A stretch of 64,000 nt of DNA, from contig CAXIPT010000008.1 of the NCBI GenBank assembly GCA_964030475.1, positions 3,720,568 through 3,784,567 of the forward strand, given 5' to 3'. Below are positions 1 through 19,494 of this stretch, in pieces. Each line of letters starts with the position of its first letter. Positions within the stretch are counted from its first letter, which is position 1. Both the position numbers and the translations under genes were made by a program. Under the pieces are notes generated by a model, which made no database searches, was not told where the DNA came from, and saw nothing but the letters and a program-made list of their open reading frames with translations. The DNA is from Tethya wilhelma. Lineage: Eukaryota > Porifera > Demospongiae > Tethyida > Tethyidae.

Positions 1-790
1 TAGCTCTTCACCCAAAGTGCTAAATATAAGTGTATTATTATTTGCCAGTCAGAGTTATACAGGGCCTGAGGGGTTATGAATTAAACCAACTTTGTATCCT
101 CTAATTTTACTCAAAAGATGACAATCTATATATCATTTGAAAGCTAATTTTATGCTAGTTACATTGGTTTAATTTTCCTTTTCATACAATAAACCATTGA
201 CTAATAATAGTCGAAAATATGTAGTCGGTATAGAAAAAAAACACCTAAAAACACCTTGCGTGTATCTAAGAGTAGGAAGGTCGTGTGGATTTGGAACCTT
301 TACCATTGCATTCAGTGCAATGAGAGCATTCAAATGATATCCATTTTGTAGCATTTTGCTTATCATCGGCCAAATTAGCTCTTCACTTAAAAGCGCTGAA
401 TATGAGTATAATTATTTGCCAGTCAGACTTGTATAAGACCTGAGGGGTACGTAATGAATCGGGCCAACTTTGTATCCTCTAATTTTACTCAAAAGATGAC
501 AATCTATATATCATTTGAAAGCTCATTTTATGGTGGTTTCATTGGTACAACTTTCATTTTTATTTAATAAACCATTGACCGATAATAATAAAATTTATGT
601 AGTCGGTATAAAAAAGCACATAAAAGCACCACGCATATATCTAAGAGTAAGGAGGTCATATGGAACTGGGACCTTTACCATTAGATTCAGTGCAATGAGA
701 GCATTCAAATGATATCCATTTTGTTGTTTTGATAAATGTAGGCCAAAATTAATTAGCTCTTCAGTCATAAGTGCTGAATGTGAGTGCACA
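1..790. repeat. Diverged interspersed repeat in two direct copies
   Basis: Two roughly 380-bp units (about 1-380 and 381-790) repeat the same order of motifs: CTCTTCAC near the start, a CAGTCAGA motif, a CCTGAGGGGT motif, a tract ending CATTTGAAAGCT, a stretch around GGTCGTGTGG or GGTCATATGG, and CATTCAAATGATATCC at the end. No coding sequence is supported. The CATTTGAAAGCT core and the ACGACCTTCCTA-type motif recur in the inverted repeat at 52783-53388, so both are probably members of one repeat family. Confidence 0.6.
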
Positions 791-832
791 CACTACTGTA
801 CACATGTGCTTCCTTTTATTGAGTTAACTCAC

Positions 833-7678
<6,846 letters not shown>

Positions 7679-7787
7679 GATTAGAAGTCCCAGCTACTAG
7701 AAGCACTTTCGACAAAAACTACAAAGCAAGGGGAAAAAGCCAATTTAGTAGGTCTCGACTGCCGGCTGCTGGCTGGATCGTCGTCTA

Positions 7788-7801
7788 GTTTCCATGGGGA
7801 C
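7788..7801 (-). promoter_or_regulatory. X-box (RFX-type) motif upstream of BBS7
   Basis: On the minus strand the sequence is GTCCCCATGGAAAC, which fits RYYNYY-N2-RRNRAC at every position. RFX factors (DAF-19 in worms) use such X-boxes to drive ciliary genes, including BBS genes. It sits 110 bp upstream of the BBS7 start codon, the typical distance. Confidence 0.75.
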
Positions 7802-7802
7802 G

Positions 7803-7810
7803 TGACGTCA
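7803..7810. promoter_or_regulatory. CRE palindrome TGACGTCA
   Basis: A perfect CREB/ATF palindrome one base from the X-box in the shared promoter. The same octamer occurs in the neurochondrin/TMBIM4 promoter at 50220-50227. Function is inferred from the motif and its position. Confidence 0.55.
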
Positions 7811-7829
7811 TAATTTGACCTTTGCTCGT

Positions 7830-7888
7830 GGGTACAAATATATTCATAGACTGGGTGAAGCAGTTGAGTGGTCGCAAAACTGCAGCAG
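7830..7888 (+). other. Probable non-coding first exon of the PH-domain gene
   Basis: Sequence downstream of the CRE ends in GCAGCAG followed by the donor GTACGTTTTGG. The next plausible acceptor is the AG at 10447-10448 before GTATAACAATT, 28 bp upstream of the start codon at 10476. The exon start is a guess; only the donor is visible. Confidence 0.4.
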
Positions 7889-7999
7889 GTACGTTTTGGT
7901 GAATTCTATTTCAGTGATCGCAGGCTTCTTCATTTTTCCTACTTTTGAGGTATGTTATAAATATATAGCTGTGTGGTAAGAAGAATGCATTCCCCATTG

Positions 8000-9473
8000 A
8001 TAAGTTGGAGAAATGTGCATGGTTGCGCCGGCGGGTAGCAGGCATGCAAAACTAAGAGTGTCAATGTAATCATGAACATTTCGTTTTATAGTGGGAACTT
8101 TCCGTTTCTGTGGGATTTTTAATAGAATTGGTGTTCACCAAAACCACAATATATTTGTAAGCCAGGAATTATAAAAAATGTTGCTTGCAAATTGATCATA
8201 GCTTGAAGCAACTTGGGTGTGGTCGATTCAATGAGCAAGCCTGCATGCTCTGATTGCTAGCTATCTATATTAAATAGTGAGTGGGTGTTCTGAAGGTTTA
8301 TTAAATGACAAGAGGTTGGAATGGTGACACTCCTCAATTGCTGCCTCTCCTAGGCCTATATGATTATAGTAGGCCTCACTATTTGTGTCCTTCAGCCTGA
8401 GTATGTGTGACATGGTAGCATTGTCATAATAATTATTATTGAAGCTTGCTCACTGGTTCATTGAATAATGCTTTATACTGTGCACAACCAACGAAGTAAG
8501 GTAATATCATTTTAATAGATGCAAAATTAATACTTGGATATAGTTAAAATTATGTATTCGACCAACCTTGAGCCAACTTACATAGTCAATAGCAAGGTTG
8601 TTCTGTGGGGTGTCTGAAAGTTTGCCACCAACCACTGGCTATGTTGGTATATTCCAACCAAATAAGGACGTTTTGTGGTGACCACCACAGCACTCCTTCA
8701 CACATGTATGCATGCTTTTTAGCCTTTATGTGTCACTATGTATGACAATAAAGGCTATCTGAGTGAGTGGATCTTTTTTGTCATCATTGTGCATTTTCTT
8801 ACGCCCGGAATATCATAGTGATAACATAAGGTGTGTGTGAGTGCCACATGCTTTGTGTGTGAGATAATAATATGAGCATGAGTAACTTGAGTGTTGGGCA
8901 TAAGTCCGTCTGCCTTTTTCAAGAATGGAACATTAAAAAATCCAAGTCTGAAGTCATGCAACTATTTTTAAAACTGTGCTATATTTAGCTACTAATTGAT
9001 TTCAATAAACCTATATACCATAACATAACAACATAACCATTTGCATGTACTCCTGAGAGAACCATCCTTATTGTAATTGATCCTGGCACTGTGCATATTG
9101 CAATTACGGCCTTTTAGTACTACTAACTTACAGCCCATACATACATACATACATACATGCACTGTATTGATAATTATCTTAAGGCACATTATTATTAATT
9201 TTTACCTGAATATCTTCAATATAACCACTCGTGTCTCTTAACAAGCAAAGTCCCCTTTTGCATATCTTTTTGTAAACTCTGAACATGAGAGAACATATCT
9301 CTTATTCCCTCTCCTCCCCCATGCTTACTTATTTCTCGCCCGTTTTATGGATGTGGATTATGAAGGTGATCAGCTTAGCTCAATGTACCTTGTCTTGTTA
9401 ACGTAATGACTGGTATGTGGAGTATTTTGGGTGCTTATATAAGGCAGCAGCTTATTTGTGTACGTGGGTATGA

Positions 9474-9510
<37 letters not shown>

Positions 9511-10440
9511 CATGCCACACTGTGAGCATTACTTTGCAGGCACATGCATGGTGTGTGTGTGTGTGTGTGTGTTGATCATTTGAGTAGCACATGAGTGATA
9601 CTTGTTGTTTGTGAACACAATGCAATACTGTATGTATGTATGTGTGTGTGTATTTATGTATAGGTAATTTTTAAAAATAAAGTTCTGCCTTCTTGCACAA
9701 TGGATACATTAGTGTAGCAAAACACACGTGTATATGTGCACACAACAACAACCAGTAGCACTCACAGAGTGTGCACCATGTGACTCAGTATAATTGCATA
9801 TGCATAACTTTATATATAGTTATAAGCAGATGCTATTAAAGTTTTTCGGAATGGCATTCAGAGTTTTGGTGGGGTCACAGGGTGCAGAGTGCGTTACTAC
9901 AACAGTTTGATAGTGATCTTTGGTATCTCAATAAAATGTCTACATTTTGACAAAAACATTTTCACAGACACTACACTTCATATAAATTGCAGTATATGTG
10001 CTATGTATGGTGTATGTGCATACACGGTTGTGTTTAATCAATAGAGAGGCTATTGGTGTATTTTGACTGAGCCTGAACTCAATTCAGACTATGAATTAGC
10101 AATTGTTTTACTCCATTTCACGTGCATAACATTGCAAGTGTATTTTCTCACAAATATAACTATACATGCCGTCTTTTTGTGTGTATAGCTTTGGGCAATC
10201 TATTTCACCTAGTGATCGATGTAGAATTTTGTTTGGGTTAGCCAAGACACCATTGATCTGCTACCAATTTGTCTTCCATTATAGATAATTGTGTTGTCTG
10301 TAGTACTTAATAAATAATGAGAAGATGCTTCAGCATACGTTAATTTTAAAACACTCACTAATATAATTATTATTAACTATTCGTACTTTAATTATTATTG
10401 ATGGTCGTAAATGGTCATTACTTATCACAGTCCACTTGGT
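8000..10440 (+). other. Long 5' intron of the PH-domain gene
   Basis: No coding exon is supported here. It contains two (TG)n tracts near 9476-9507 and 9551-9572. From about 9573 onward the sequence is repeated after 11358 and after 15545. Confidence 0.5.
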
Positions 10441-10475
10441 GCATGCAGGTATAACAATTATCGCAATAGCCAACC

Positions 10476-11133
10476 ATGTCTGAGGAGGTGCAACCAACAG
10501 ATGGCCAACCACCAACCGATGCAACCACTGAGGAGACACCTAAAGAAGAGCCGGTAGCAACTGAAACACCGGCCTCAACTGAGACAAAGGTATGAGCTAG
10601 ACTGTGTAGAGGAGAAGTTGAAACAAAACGTCCTCTTTTAAATAGTTTTTTGAAAGTAAAAGCATGTTACAAAATTTCAAAAATGTATACTTTACCATCA
10701 TCTTTTGCTACTAAGATGTAGCAATAAGTGTGACAAAAATCAAGTCCCTCACTATCCACTCTGTGACTATCTTTACTGTGTACCGTTAGACTACTTAGTT
10801 TGCCTATGACTACAAGTATGCTGTCATCAATGGACAAAATTGTAGTTGAATATGAAATTATATTCTCTTCAAATTTTAGCCTGACGATGAGCCTGCTGTA
10901 ACAGAAGTCACAGAGGTCACAGAGGTCACTGAGGTCACTGAGGTCACTGAACAACCGGCTGCAGAAGGTCAATCAGACGAGAAACCCAAAGAAGAGGAGG
11001 CACCAAAGAAAAAGAAAAAGGAAGAAAAGCCTAAGGAAGAGAAAAAGAAAAAAGAGAAACCAAAGAAGGCGGCCAAGCCAGCCAAGCCTCCACCAGACTA
11101 CAAGACCGTCAAGGCTAGTTACGTTCAAAAGCA

Positions 11134-11168
<35 letters not shown>

Positions 11169-12953
11169 GGGTGTGTAATGTACTTGAACTATTGAGACTA
11201 AATAAAGTATGTGAAATACCTCTGGGTGATTGTTGTACGGAGCTCCATATTGTGTGTATGTATGTGGAGGTCTGTTATTGTTAGTATTGGTTGTGACGAT
11301 GTGCGTGTGTGTGTGCGTGTGCCTACGTGTTTGATGCAAATATAAACATAGCTTTGCNTGATCATTTGAGTAGCACATGAGTGATACTTGTTGTTTGTGA
11401 ACACAATGCAATACTGTATGTATGTATGTGTATGTGTATGTGTGTATTTATGTATAGGTAATTTTTAAAAATAAAGTTCTGCCTTCTTGCACAATGGATA
11501 CATTAGTGTAGCAAAACACACGTGTATATGTGCACACACAACAACAACCAGTAGCACTCACAGAGTGTGCACCATGTGATTCAGTATAATTGCATATGCA
11601 TAACTTTATATACAATTATAAGCAGATGCTATTAAAGTGTTTCAGAATGGCATTTACAGTTTTGGTGGGGTCACAGGGTGCAGAGTGCGTTACTACAACA
11701 GTTTGATAGTGATCTTTGGTATCTCAATAAAATGTCTACATTTTGACAAAAACATTTTCACAGACACTACACTTCGTATAAATTGCAGTATATGTGCTAT
11801 GTATGGTGTGTATGTGCATACACTGGTTGTGTTTAATCAATAGAGAGGCTATTGGTGTATTTTGACTGAGCCTGAATTCAATTCAGACCATGAATTAGCA
11901 ATTGTTTTACTCCATTTCATGTGCATAACATTGCAAGTGTATTTTCTCACAAATATAACTATACATGCCGTCTTTTTGTGTGTATAGCTTTGGGCAATCT
12001 ATTTCACCTAGTGATCGATGTAGAATTTTGTTTTGGGTTAGCCAAGACACCATTGATCTGCTACCAATTTGTCTTCCATTATAGATAATTGTATTGCCTG
12101 TAGTACTTAATAAATAATGAAAAGATGCTTCAGCATACATTAATTTAAAACGCTCACTAATATAATTATTATTTAACTATTCGTACTTTAATTATTATTG
12201 ATGGTCATAAATGGTCGTTACTTATCGCAGTCCACTTGGTGCATGCAGGTATAACAATTATCGCAATAGCTAACCATGTCTGAGGAGGTGCAACCAACAG
12301 ATGGCCAACCACCAACTGATGCAACCACAGAGGAGACACCTAAAGAAGAGCTGGTAGCAACTGAAACACCGGCCTCAACTGAGACAAAGGTATGAGCTAG
12401 ACTGCATGTGTAGAGAAGTTGTTGAAACAAAATGCCCTCTTTTAAATAGTTTTTGAAAGTAAAAGCATGTTACAATATTTCAAAAATGTATACTTTACCC
12501 TCACCTATAGCTACTAAGGTGTAGCAATATAATAATTATTATAAGTGTGACAAAAATCAAGTCCCTCACTATCCACTCTAGCTGCGACTATCCTTACTGT
12601 GTACCGTTAGACCACTTAGTTTAGTTATGACTAGAAGTATGCTGTCAAAATTGTAGTTGAATATGAAATTATATTTTCTTCAAATTTTAGCCTGACGATG
12701 AGCCTGCTGTGACAGAGGTTACAGAGGTCACAGAGGTCACAGAGGTCACAGAAGTCACAGAGGTCACTGAACAACCGGCTGCAGAAGGTCAATCAGACGA
12801 GAAACCCAAAGAAGAGGAGGCACCAAAGAAAAAGAAAAAGGAAGAAAAGCCTAAGGAGGAGAAAAAGAAGAAAGAGAAACCAAAGAAGGCGGCCAAGCCG
12901 GCCAAGCCTCCACCAGACTACAAGACCATCAAGGCTAGTTACGTTCAAAAGCA

Positions 12954-12998
<45 letters not shown>

Positions 12999-13354
12999 CA
13001 CTTTATCTTGGTTTGTTTATATAAATCACTGTGTATATTATCATGACTGTGTTGATTATGGCCGAGTGTTTCCATAACATGATCTGTGTACACCAATGTC
13101 AGCAATGACAGCAAAATAGTCCCATTAGTTTGAGTATCCACTGAAAGTACACAATATCATACATACTTGATTCAAGTATAATTATTCGTATCTATTTCTC
13201 GAGGTACGTATTCCATTAGCTTTCCCAACAAAAGTTTTCTCCAACAGAAAGTACACTTTGTGAGGTGTACCCCCCATTGAATTTTATCTTTTGTTGATCC
13301 TTCCTAAGAGTGTTTCAACAGTAGTATTGTCAAGAGTGTTCACTCCATATGGTG

Positions 13355-13394
<40 letters not shown>

Positions 13395-13395
13395 N

Positions 13396-13428
<33 letters not shown>

Positions 13429-16400
13429 CACTTTATCTTGGTTTGTTTATATAAATCACTGTGTATATTATCATGACTGTGTTGATTATGGCCGAGTGTT
13501 TCCATAACATGATCTGTGTACACCAATGTCAGCAATGACAGCAAAATAGTCCCATTAGTTTGAGTATCCACTGAAAGTACACAATATCATACATACTTGA
13601 TTCAAGTATAATTATTCGTATCTATTTCTCGAGGTACGTATTCCATTAGCTTTCCCAACAAAAGTTTTCTCCAACAGAAAGTACACTTTGTGAGGTGTAC
13701 CCCCCATTGAATTTTATCTTTTGTTGATCCTTCCTAAGAGTGTTTCAACAGTAGTATTGTCAAGAGTGTTCACTCCATATGGTGACCCCCCCCCCCCTCA
13801 CATACACACACAAAGGGCTATTCTTCAAGAGCTTCAAGAGATACTACATGACTCTTGATGAGGAGGGTCGCACTCTCAGGTGGTACAAGACAGAGGAGAG
13901 AAAATCCAGCGAAGGAGCACTCTACATGAAGTCAGTGTAATATGCCTGATACCAAGCCACATTCAAGCCATGCACCTTTCCATGCTGTATAGCTTATTGT
14001 ATGATGGTCAAAGAATTTAGAAAAATTGATCTGTTGAATGTGAAAATAAAATGATATTGATGATTTTAACTCTGGCGATTTGGACATACACTAATAATAT
14101 GATGTGGCAATACAAATTTAAATTTAACAGATTGGACGTTGGCCACCAAGCTTTTGAATTGAAATCCTCATCAATATAAATTATATGCAGCTATACATGC
14201 AGTAAAATCATTTTCATGGTTGCACAAAATAGTTATAAAAAGACCCTGGTATGTACAAACAGGTTTTGTGCTGAGGTGACTGCACCCATCGACAAGTACC
14301 CGGCACGCTGGCCCGAGGGGACGCAAGAACGAGCTCTAGTCGTCTGCTCCAGTAATCGTGCCTACTACGTTGTCTGTGAAACTGTGGAGGAGAGAGAGTG
14401 AGTGCCACGTGCAGTATATTTTATAGAATTTTCTAAAAATTCATTTCTTAGTACCCTGTGGTTTTGAAATTAGTCTTAGGCTATGATCTAAACAATTAAG
14501 TTAGATAACTGGCTATTTAGAATCCCTCAAGCTAGGCCTTTTAATGCATAGCAGCCCTCCTATGGTTCACTAAAAAAGATAAAGCCTTTCAGGGGTTCTA
14601 AATTTCTTGGAACCACTAAATCATTGTCAAACTATTGTAAATAGTGGGAATGTTTGTGGGATTAGTAACTTTAATAGTTCATGATTTATCCAATTGTAAA
14701 AGCTTTTGTTTTCTGCAAAAATTAATTTCTTACACTACTCATCTGCTAAAGTTTAAATGTTTGATAAGAGCGACCTACAAAAGTTTTTTTTTCTCCCCAC
14801 AAAGCCTTCCCACATTTTTGACAATATGTATGATAATAGTGACATTATTGATGGATTTTACTCACAATAATTTGTTGTATCGTTCACTGACAGTGACTGG
14901 ATAGCTAAACTGACTGAAGCCAAACAGAAGGTATAGAATTATAAAGCCTTACACATTGTATTCAGTGACTACTGCTGTATGTACTCTATGTGCACAGTAT
15001 TCAGATGAATCCTTGGAGGTTAAGGGTACCGCACTGTTCTCTGTGGGCTCCATCAAACGTGCTCTGAAGAAGTCTGAGCGAGATACCAACAAGACACTAG
15101 AGGAGGAAGGAGTCACAGAGAAGAAAGAAGAGGTAGACTGTACGAGTGTGTTTATGTGTATGTGTGTGTGCGTGTTTGTGTGTACATGCACGTGTGCAAA
15201 TCTGTTTTTGGTTCCTTTTGTCCTATTTGCACCTTTAGGCGTTCTGCTTTTTTCTCTTTATATAATGTTGTGTCATACTTAGGCTGCATGTATGTTCTCT
15301 TTCCTTCATGGTTTACAATCTCTAGGCCTTATATTTGTGTTGTGTGTGCCTCTACTTTCTATGGATATACTTTCTGTTTTTATTTCTGTTGTGTGGTGTT
15401 TTCAGCTAAGTTGTTGTTGTGTCTCACTCAGACCTGTTTTGAATTTGCTGTTATTGCTGTTGTTAGAGTTACCCTGGTCACATGCTTTGGCGTATAATTT
15501 GTGCCTAGTTTGCATGCTCAGCTCTGCTAGCCTGTCTAGTTTTCNTGATCATTTGAGTAGCACATGAGTGATACTTGTTGTTTGTGAACACAATGCAATA
15601 CTGTATGTATGTATGTGTGTGTGTATTTATGTATAGGTAATTTTTAAAAATAAAGTTCTGCCTTCTTGCACAATGGATACATTAGTGTAGCAAAACACAC
15701 GTGTATATGTGCACACAACAACAACCAGTAGCACTCACAGAGTGTGCACCATGTGACTCAGTATAATTGCATATGCATAACTTTATATATAGTTATAAGC
15801 AGATGCTATTAAAGTTTTTCGGAATGGCATTCAGAGTTTTGGTGGGGTCACAGGGTGCAGAGTGCGTTACTACAACAGTTTGATAGTGATCTTTGGTATC
15901 TCAATAAAATGTCTACATTTTGACAAAAACATTTTCACAGACACTACACTTCATATAAATTGCAGTATATGTGCTATGTATGGTGTATGTGCATACACGG
16001 TTGTGTTTAATCAATAGAGAGGCTATTGGTGTATTTTGACTGAGCCTGAACTCAATTCAGACTATGAATTAGCAATTGTTTTACTCCATTTCACGTGCAT
16101 AACATTGCAAGTGTATTTTCTCACAAATATAACTATACATGCCGTCTTTTTGTGTGTATAGCTTTGGGCAATCTATTTCACCTAGTGATCGATGTAGAAT
16201 TTTGTTTGGGTTAGCCAAGACACCATTGATCTGCTACCAATTTGTCTTCCATTATAGATAATTGTGTTGTCTGTAGTACTTAATAAATAATGAGAAGATG
16301 CTTCAGCATACGTTAATTTTAAAACACTCACTAATATAATTATTATTAACTATTCGTACTTTAATTATTATTGATGGTCGTAAATGGTCATTACTTATCA

Positions 16401-17106
16401 CAGTCCACTTGGTGCATGCAGGTATAACAATTATCGCAATAGCCAACCATGTCTGAGGAGGTGCAACCAACAGATGGCCAACCACCAACCGATGCAACCA
16501 CTGAGGAGACACCTAAAGAAGAGCCGGTAGCAACTGAAACACCGGCCTCAACTGAGACAAAGGTATGAGCTAGACTGTGTAGAGGAGAAGTTGAAACAAA
16601 ACGTCCTCTTTTAAATAGTTTTTTGAAAGTAAAAGCATGTTACAAAATTTCAAAAATGTATACTTTACCATCATCTTTTGCTACTAAGATGTAGCAATAA
16701 GTGTGACAAAAATCAAGTCCCTCACTATCCACTCTGTGACTATCTTTACTGTGTACCGTTAGACTACTTAGTTTGCCTATGACTACAAGTATGCTGTCAT
16801 CAATGGACAAAATTGTAGTTGAATATGAAATTATATTCTCTTCAAATTTTAGCCTGACGATGAGCCTGCTGTAACAGAAGTCACAGAGGTCACAGAGGTC
16901 ACTGAGGTCACTGAGGTCACTGAACAACCGGCTGCAGAAGGTCAATCAGACGAGAAACCCAAAGAAGAGGAGGCACCAAAGAAAAAGAAAAAGGAAGAAA
17001 AGCCTAAGGAAGAGAAAAAGAAAAAAGAGAAACCAAAGAAGGCGGCCAAGCCAGCCAAGCCTCCACCAGACTACAAGACCGTCAAGGCTAGTTACGTTCA
17101 AAAGCA

Positions 17107-17150
<44 letters not shown>

Positions 17151-18533
17151 CGTTGATGTCCTGTGTTATATTTAGATACAATCTTATCGCAATAATGAAT
17201 GTGAATGTAACTGTATACATGTCTATGTAAAGTATGTAAATAATTATTGTGTGCATTGTACATTGTTGCAGTGAATTTGTGATGTTTGGTTTACTATGTC
17301 TTGTCCTGTCCTGTCCTGTCCTGTCCTGTTCTGTTCTGTCCTGTCTTGTCCTGTCCTGTCCTGTTCTGTCCTGTTCTTTGTTCCCCTGATCACTCGTCTT
17401 CTAGATTTCTCTCACTACATTTTCACAGGTATCTAAGACAGAGGAGACCACAACAGAAGACGCTGCAGCAACTTCTGCTGCTGAACAACCCAAGACAGAA
17501 GGTGGAACAACACAAGCACTCAATTCTGTGTCCATTATGAATGCTTTTAATGTCTGACTGTTCTTTGTTTATACATACCCATGCTAAAGCTTTGTTGTTG
17601 TTTTTCCTAATGCACAACACACTATAGAGGAGCCTAAAGCTGAGGGTGGTGCAGTTACAGTGGAAGTAGAAGTATCAGAGCAACCAAAGGAAGAAGAACC
17701 GAAGGCAGAAGAACCCCCAGCAGAAGAACCGAAGACAGAAGAACCCCCAGCAGAAGAACCAAAGACAGAAGAACCCCCAGCAGAAGAACCGAAGGTAGAA
17801 GAACCCCCAGCAGAAGAACCGAAGACAGAAGAACCCTCAGTAGAAGAGCCAAAGACAGAAGAACCCCCTGCAGAAGAGACCCCAGCAGCTGAAGAGCCAA
17901 CAACTGAGGACCCCCCAGCAGAGGAACCAAAGAGTGAGGACCCCCCAGCAGAGGAAACCCAGGTAGAAGAGCCAAAGCCTGATGAATCTGAGACCCCTGC
18001 TACAGAAGGTATGATATATGAATGTGAATGTAAAAGTTAATGTGTATTGTTTCAGATCAAGACTGCATGAAACTGCTTGAACAGTCAGTGGCGTAGGGAG
18101 GGGGGGTGCTTTGGGTGCTCGAGCACCCCCTTTGCTGCTGACCGGAAGCGCAAAAATATTTAATAATTGGATTTATCAATAAGTAATCAAGCCTTTAGAA
18201 TCACTTTTTCTTATTTGTTTGTTGTTAGAAGGTATTTTCCAAGCTCATTTATTTCTAAGCTCTTGATAAACAAACTTCAGAACAGTTTAGTTCATGCTAG
18301 GTTGATCGAAAGCGCTCAGCAGTTTGCTTTCAGCAATAGTTCAAAGGTCACGGTATCGATCACGTGACCCCAAAAGTGGGCGTGGCACCCCAAAATTTTC
18401 CGCGCGCTGCGCGCGCACAATTTTAGCACCCTCTTACTCTAAATCCTGGCTACGCCCCTGGAACTACTACTGTTGCTTAGTAAATTCCAACACACACACA
18501 CACACACACACAGATGATTCCAAAACAGAATGA
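10476..18533 (+). CDS. PH-domain protein with Lys/Glu-rich head and Glu/Pro-rich repeat tail
   Basis: I do not recognise a named ortholog. The best model joins exons 10476-10589, 10880-11135, 13816-13930, 14263-14397, 14894-14930, 14998-15132, 17429-17501, 17628-18008 and 18514-18533, giving 421 aa with consistent phases. The start is MSEEVQPTDG. Residues about 39-122 hold a TEV tripeptide array and a strongly basic KKKKKEEKPKEEKKKK stretch. A pleckstrin-homology domain follows (GLFFKSFKRYYMTLD, GRTLRWYKTEE, RAYYVVCETVEERDDWIAKL, with the conserved C-terminal helix Trp); such domains bind phosphoinositides or proteins at membranes. The tail repeats a decapeptide EEPKTEEPPA and ends DDSKTE. 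Exons 1-2 occur three times (10476, 12276, 16449); which copy belongs to the real transcript is unresolved. Confidence 0.75.
11165..11357 (-). repeat. Inverted copy of BBS7 intron sequence (likely misjoin)
   Basis: This is the reverse complement of about 3355-3552, placed between the (TG)n tract after PH-gene exon 2 and the N at 11358. It is the only piece of BBS7 in this gene, and both edges are a microsatellite or an N, as expected of a chimeric contig end. Confidence 0.75.
11359..12994 (+). repeat. Second copy of PH-gene exons 1-2 and flanking intron
   Basis: It begins at TGATCATTTGAG right after an N and is colinear with 9574-11160. Coding exons are 12276-12389 and 12691-12955. It differs by scattered substitutions, small indels and one extra TEV unit (265 against 256 nt in exon 2). 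The divergence looks allelic. Confidence 0.85.
12995..13795 (+). repeat. Intron segment repeated on either side of an N
   Basis: The stretch from TACTCACTTTATCTTGG to GGTGACCCCC appears at about 12995-13367 and again at about 13425-13796 with no difference that I can see. A poly-C run, an N at 13395 and a (GT)n tract separate the copies. This is most likely an unmerged overlap. Confidence 0.85.
15546..17155 (+). repeat. Third copy of PH-gene exons 1-2
   Basis: It begins after the N at 15545 at the same base as the second copy and is almost identical to the first copy. Exons are 16449-16562 and 16853-17108, and its translated exons match the first copy exactly. It lies inside the intron between 15132 and 17429, where it could not be spliced sensibly in the main transcript. 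Confidence 0.85.
17298..17380 (+). repeat. Pentanucleotide (TGTCC)n tract
   Basis: A run of TGTCC units with some TGTTC variants, in the intron just before the exon at 17429. Confidence 0.85.
18086..18460. mobile_element. TIR element in the last intron of the PH-domain gene
   Basis: The left end is CAGTGGCGTAGGGAGG and the right end CCTGGCTACGCCCCTG, imperfect inverted copies. The GGCGTAG...CTACGCC terminus resembles non-autonomous elements common in animal genomes, possibly hAT-like. It is 375 bp long and lacks a transposase. No clean 8-bp target duplication is visible. Confidence 0.65.
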
Positions 18534-19310
18534 ACAACTTGCAAATCGTAGTATATTAAAACAATTATAGCTTTATAGATACACACAAATCAAATTATAT
18601 TATTCAAATGATTTTTTTCCACCACAAAAAGAACCCTGTATATTTTATACTCCAACTAAAATTTAGCATTGTATTAACCTTTGTGTTCTACCTGCATTAA
18701 TTCTTATATACCAATAACACAATATAGCTATGCATCTATGCAGACTTAATTACATGTACATGTACATTATAAATTTGTGTGATGTATTTTTCCATCAAAA
18801 TATTATTTTTGTGTTGCAGAATTTTTACAACAAATGAGTTTATTAAAAATAATTGTTATTATAATATCTAATTAATCTTATATACTGGCCTGCATATAAT
18901 AATTATAATGGTTGCATGCAAGGTTGATATCAAATTATACTATAATAATTTTTTATAGCATTGCTGTATATTATATATAGTTATATTATGCTTTATTTTT
19001 CAAAAGTTACAGTCATATTGTATATATGATTATTATGTGTGCATAATCATGCCTGCATGATTCCAATAAATTAAGATCAACTATATATTATATATATCTG
19101 CATATATACATCTTATCATGCACAATTCCATGGAACCTCTATCATGCCTGCATGCAGGACTAAAACTTAACGTTCATAATAGTGGTGAATTTGAACACAA
19201 CACATAAAACTATAGATATTGTGCTGTACAGTAATACATGAGCATTTATTATTCTAACCACATACTGCATAATAAATAAAATGAACTCCTATATACCTAA
19301 AGGACAAACT

Positions 19311-19397
<87 letters not shown>

Positions 19398-19494
19398 TAT
19401 TATAGTTTGAACCATCGACCAACAGTCACACACAAAACATGTAGAAGAATCTGACAGCAACACAATGCAAAACAATCTTGATTTTCAACTCTAG
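18534..19494. other. AT-rich intergenic region between convergent genes
   Basis: This lies between the stop of the PH-domain gene (18533) and that of PHKA (19495). It is strongly AT-rich with a pure (CA)n tract at about 19312-19395. I see no gene. Confidence 0.7.
19312..19395. repeat. (CA)n microsatellite
   Basis: About 84 bp of uninterrupted CA repeats, 100 bp beyond the PHKA stop codon. Confidence 0.95.

Larger units (their letters stand above)
7679..7888. promoter_or_regulatory. Divergent promoter between BBS7 and the PH-domain gene
   Basis: BBS7 starts at 7678 on the minus strand. The plus-strand transcript probably starts near 7830-7860, with a non-coding first exon ending at GCAGCAG before the donor GTACGT at 7889. 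The interval holds an X-box (7788-7801) and a CRE (7803-7810). The transcription start sites are inferred. Confidence 0.65.

Noticed and set aside
13355..13394. Poly-C run as a functional tract
   Set aside because: The run precedes an N and is about 12 bases in the second copy of the same sequence (13786-13797), so its length is probably an assembly or sequencing artefact.
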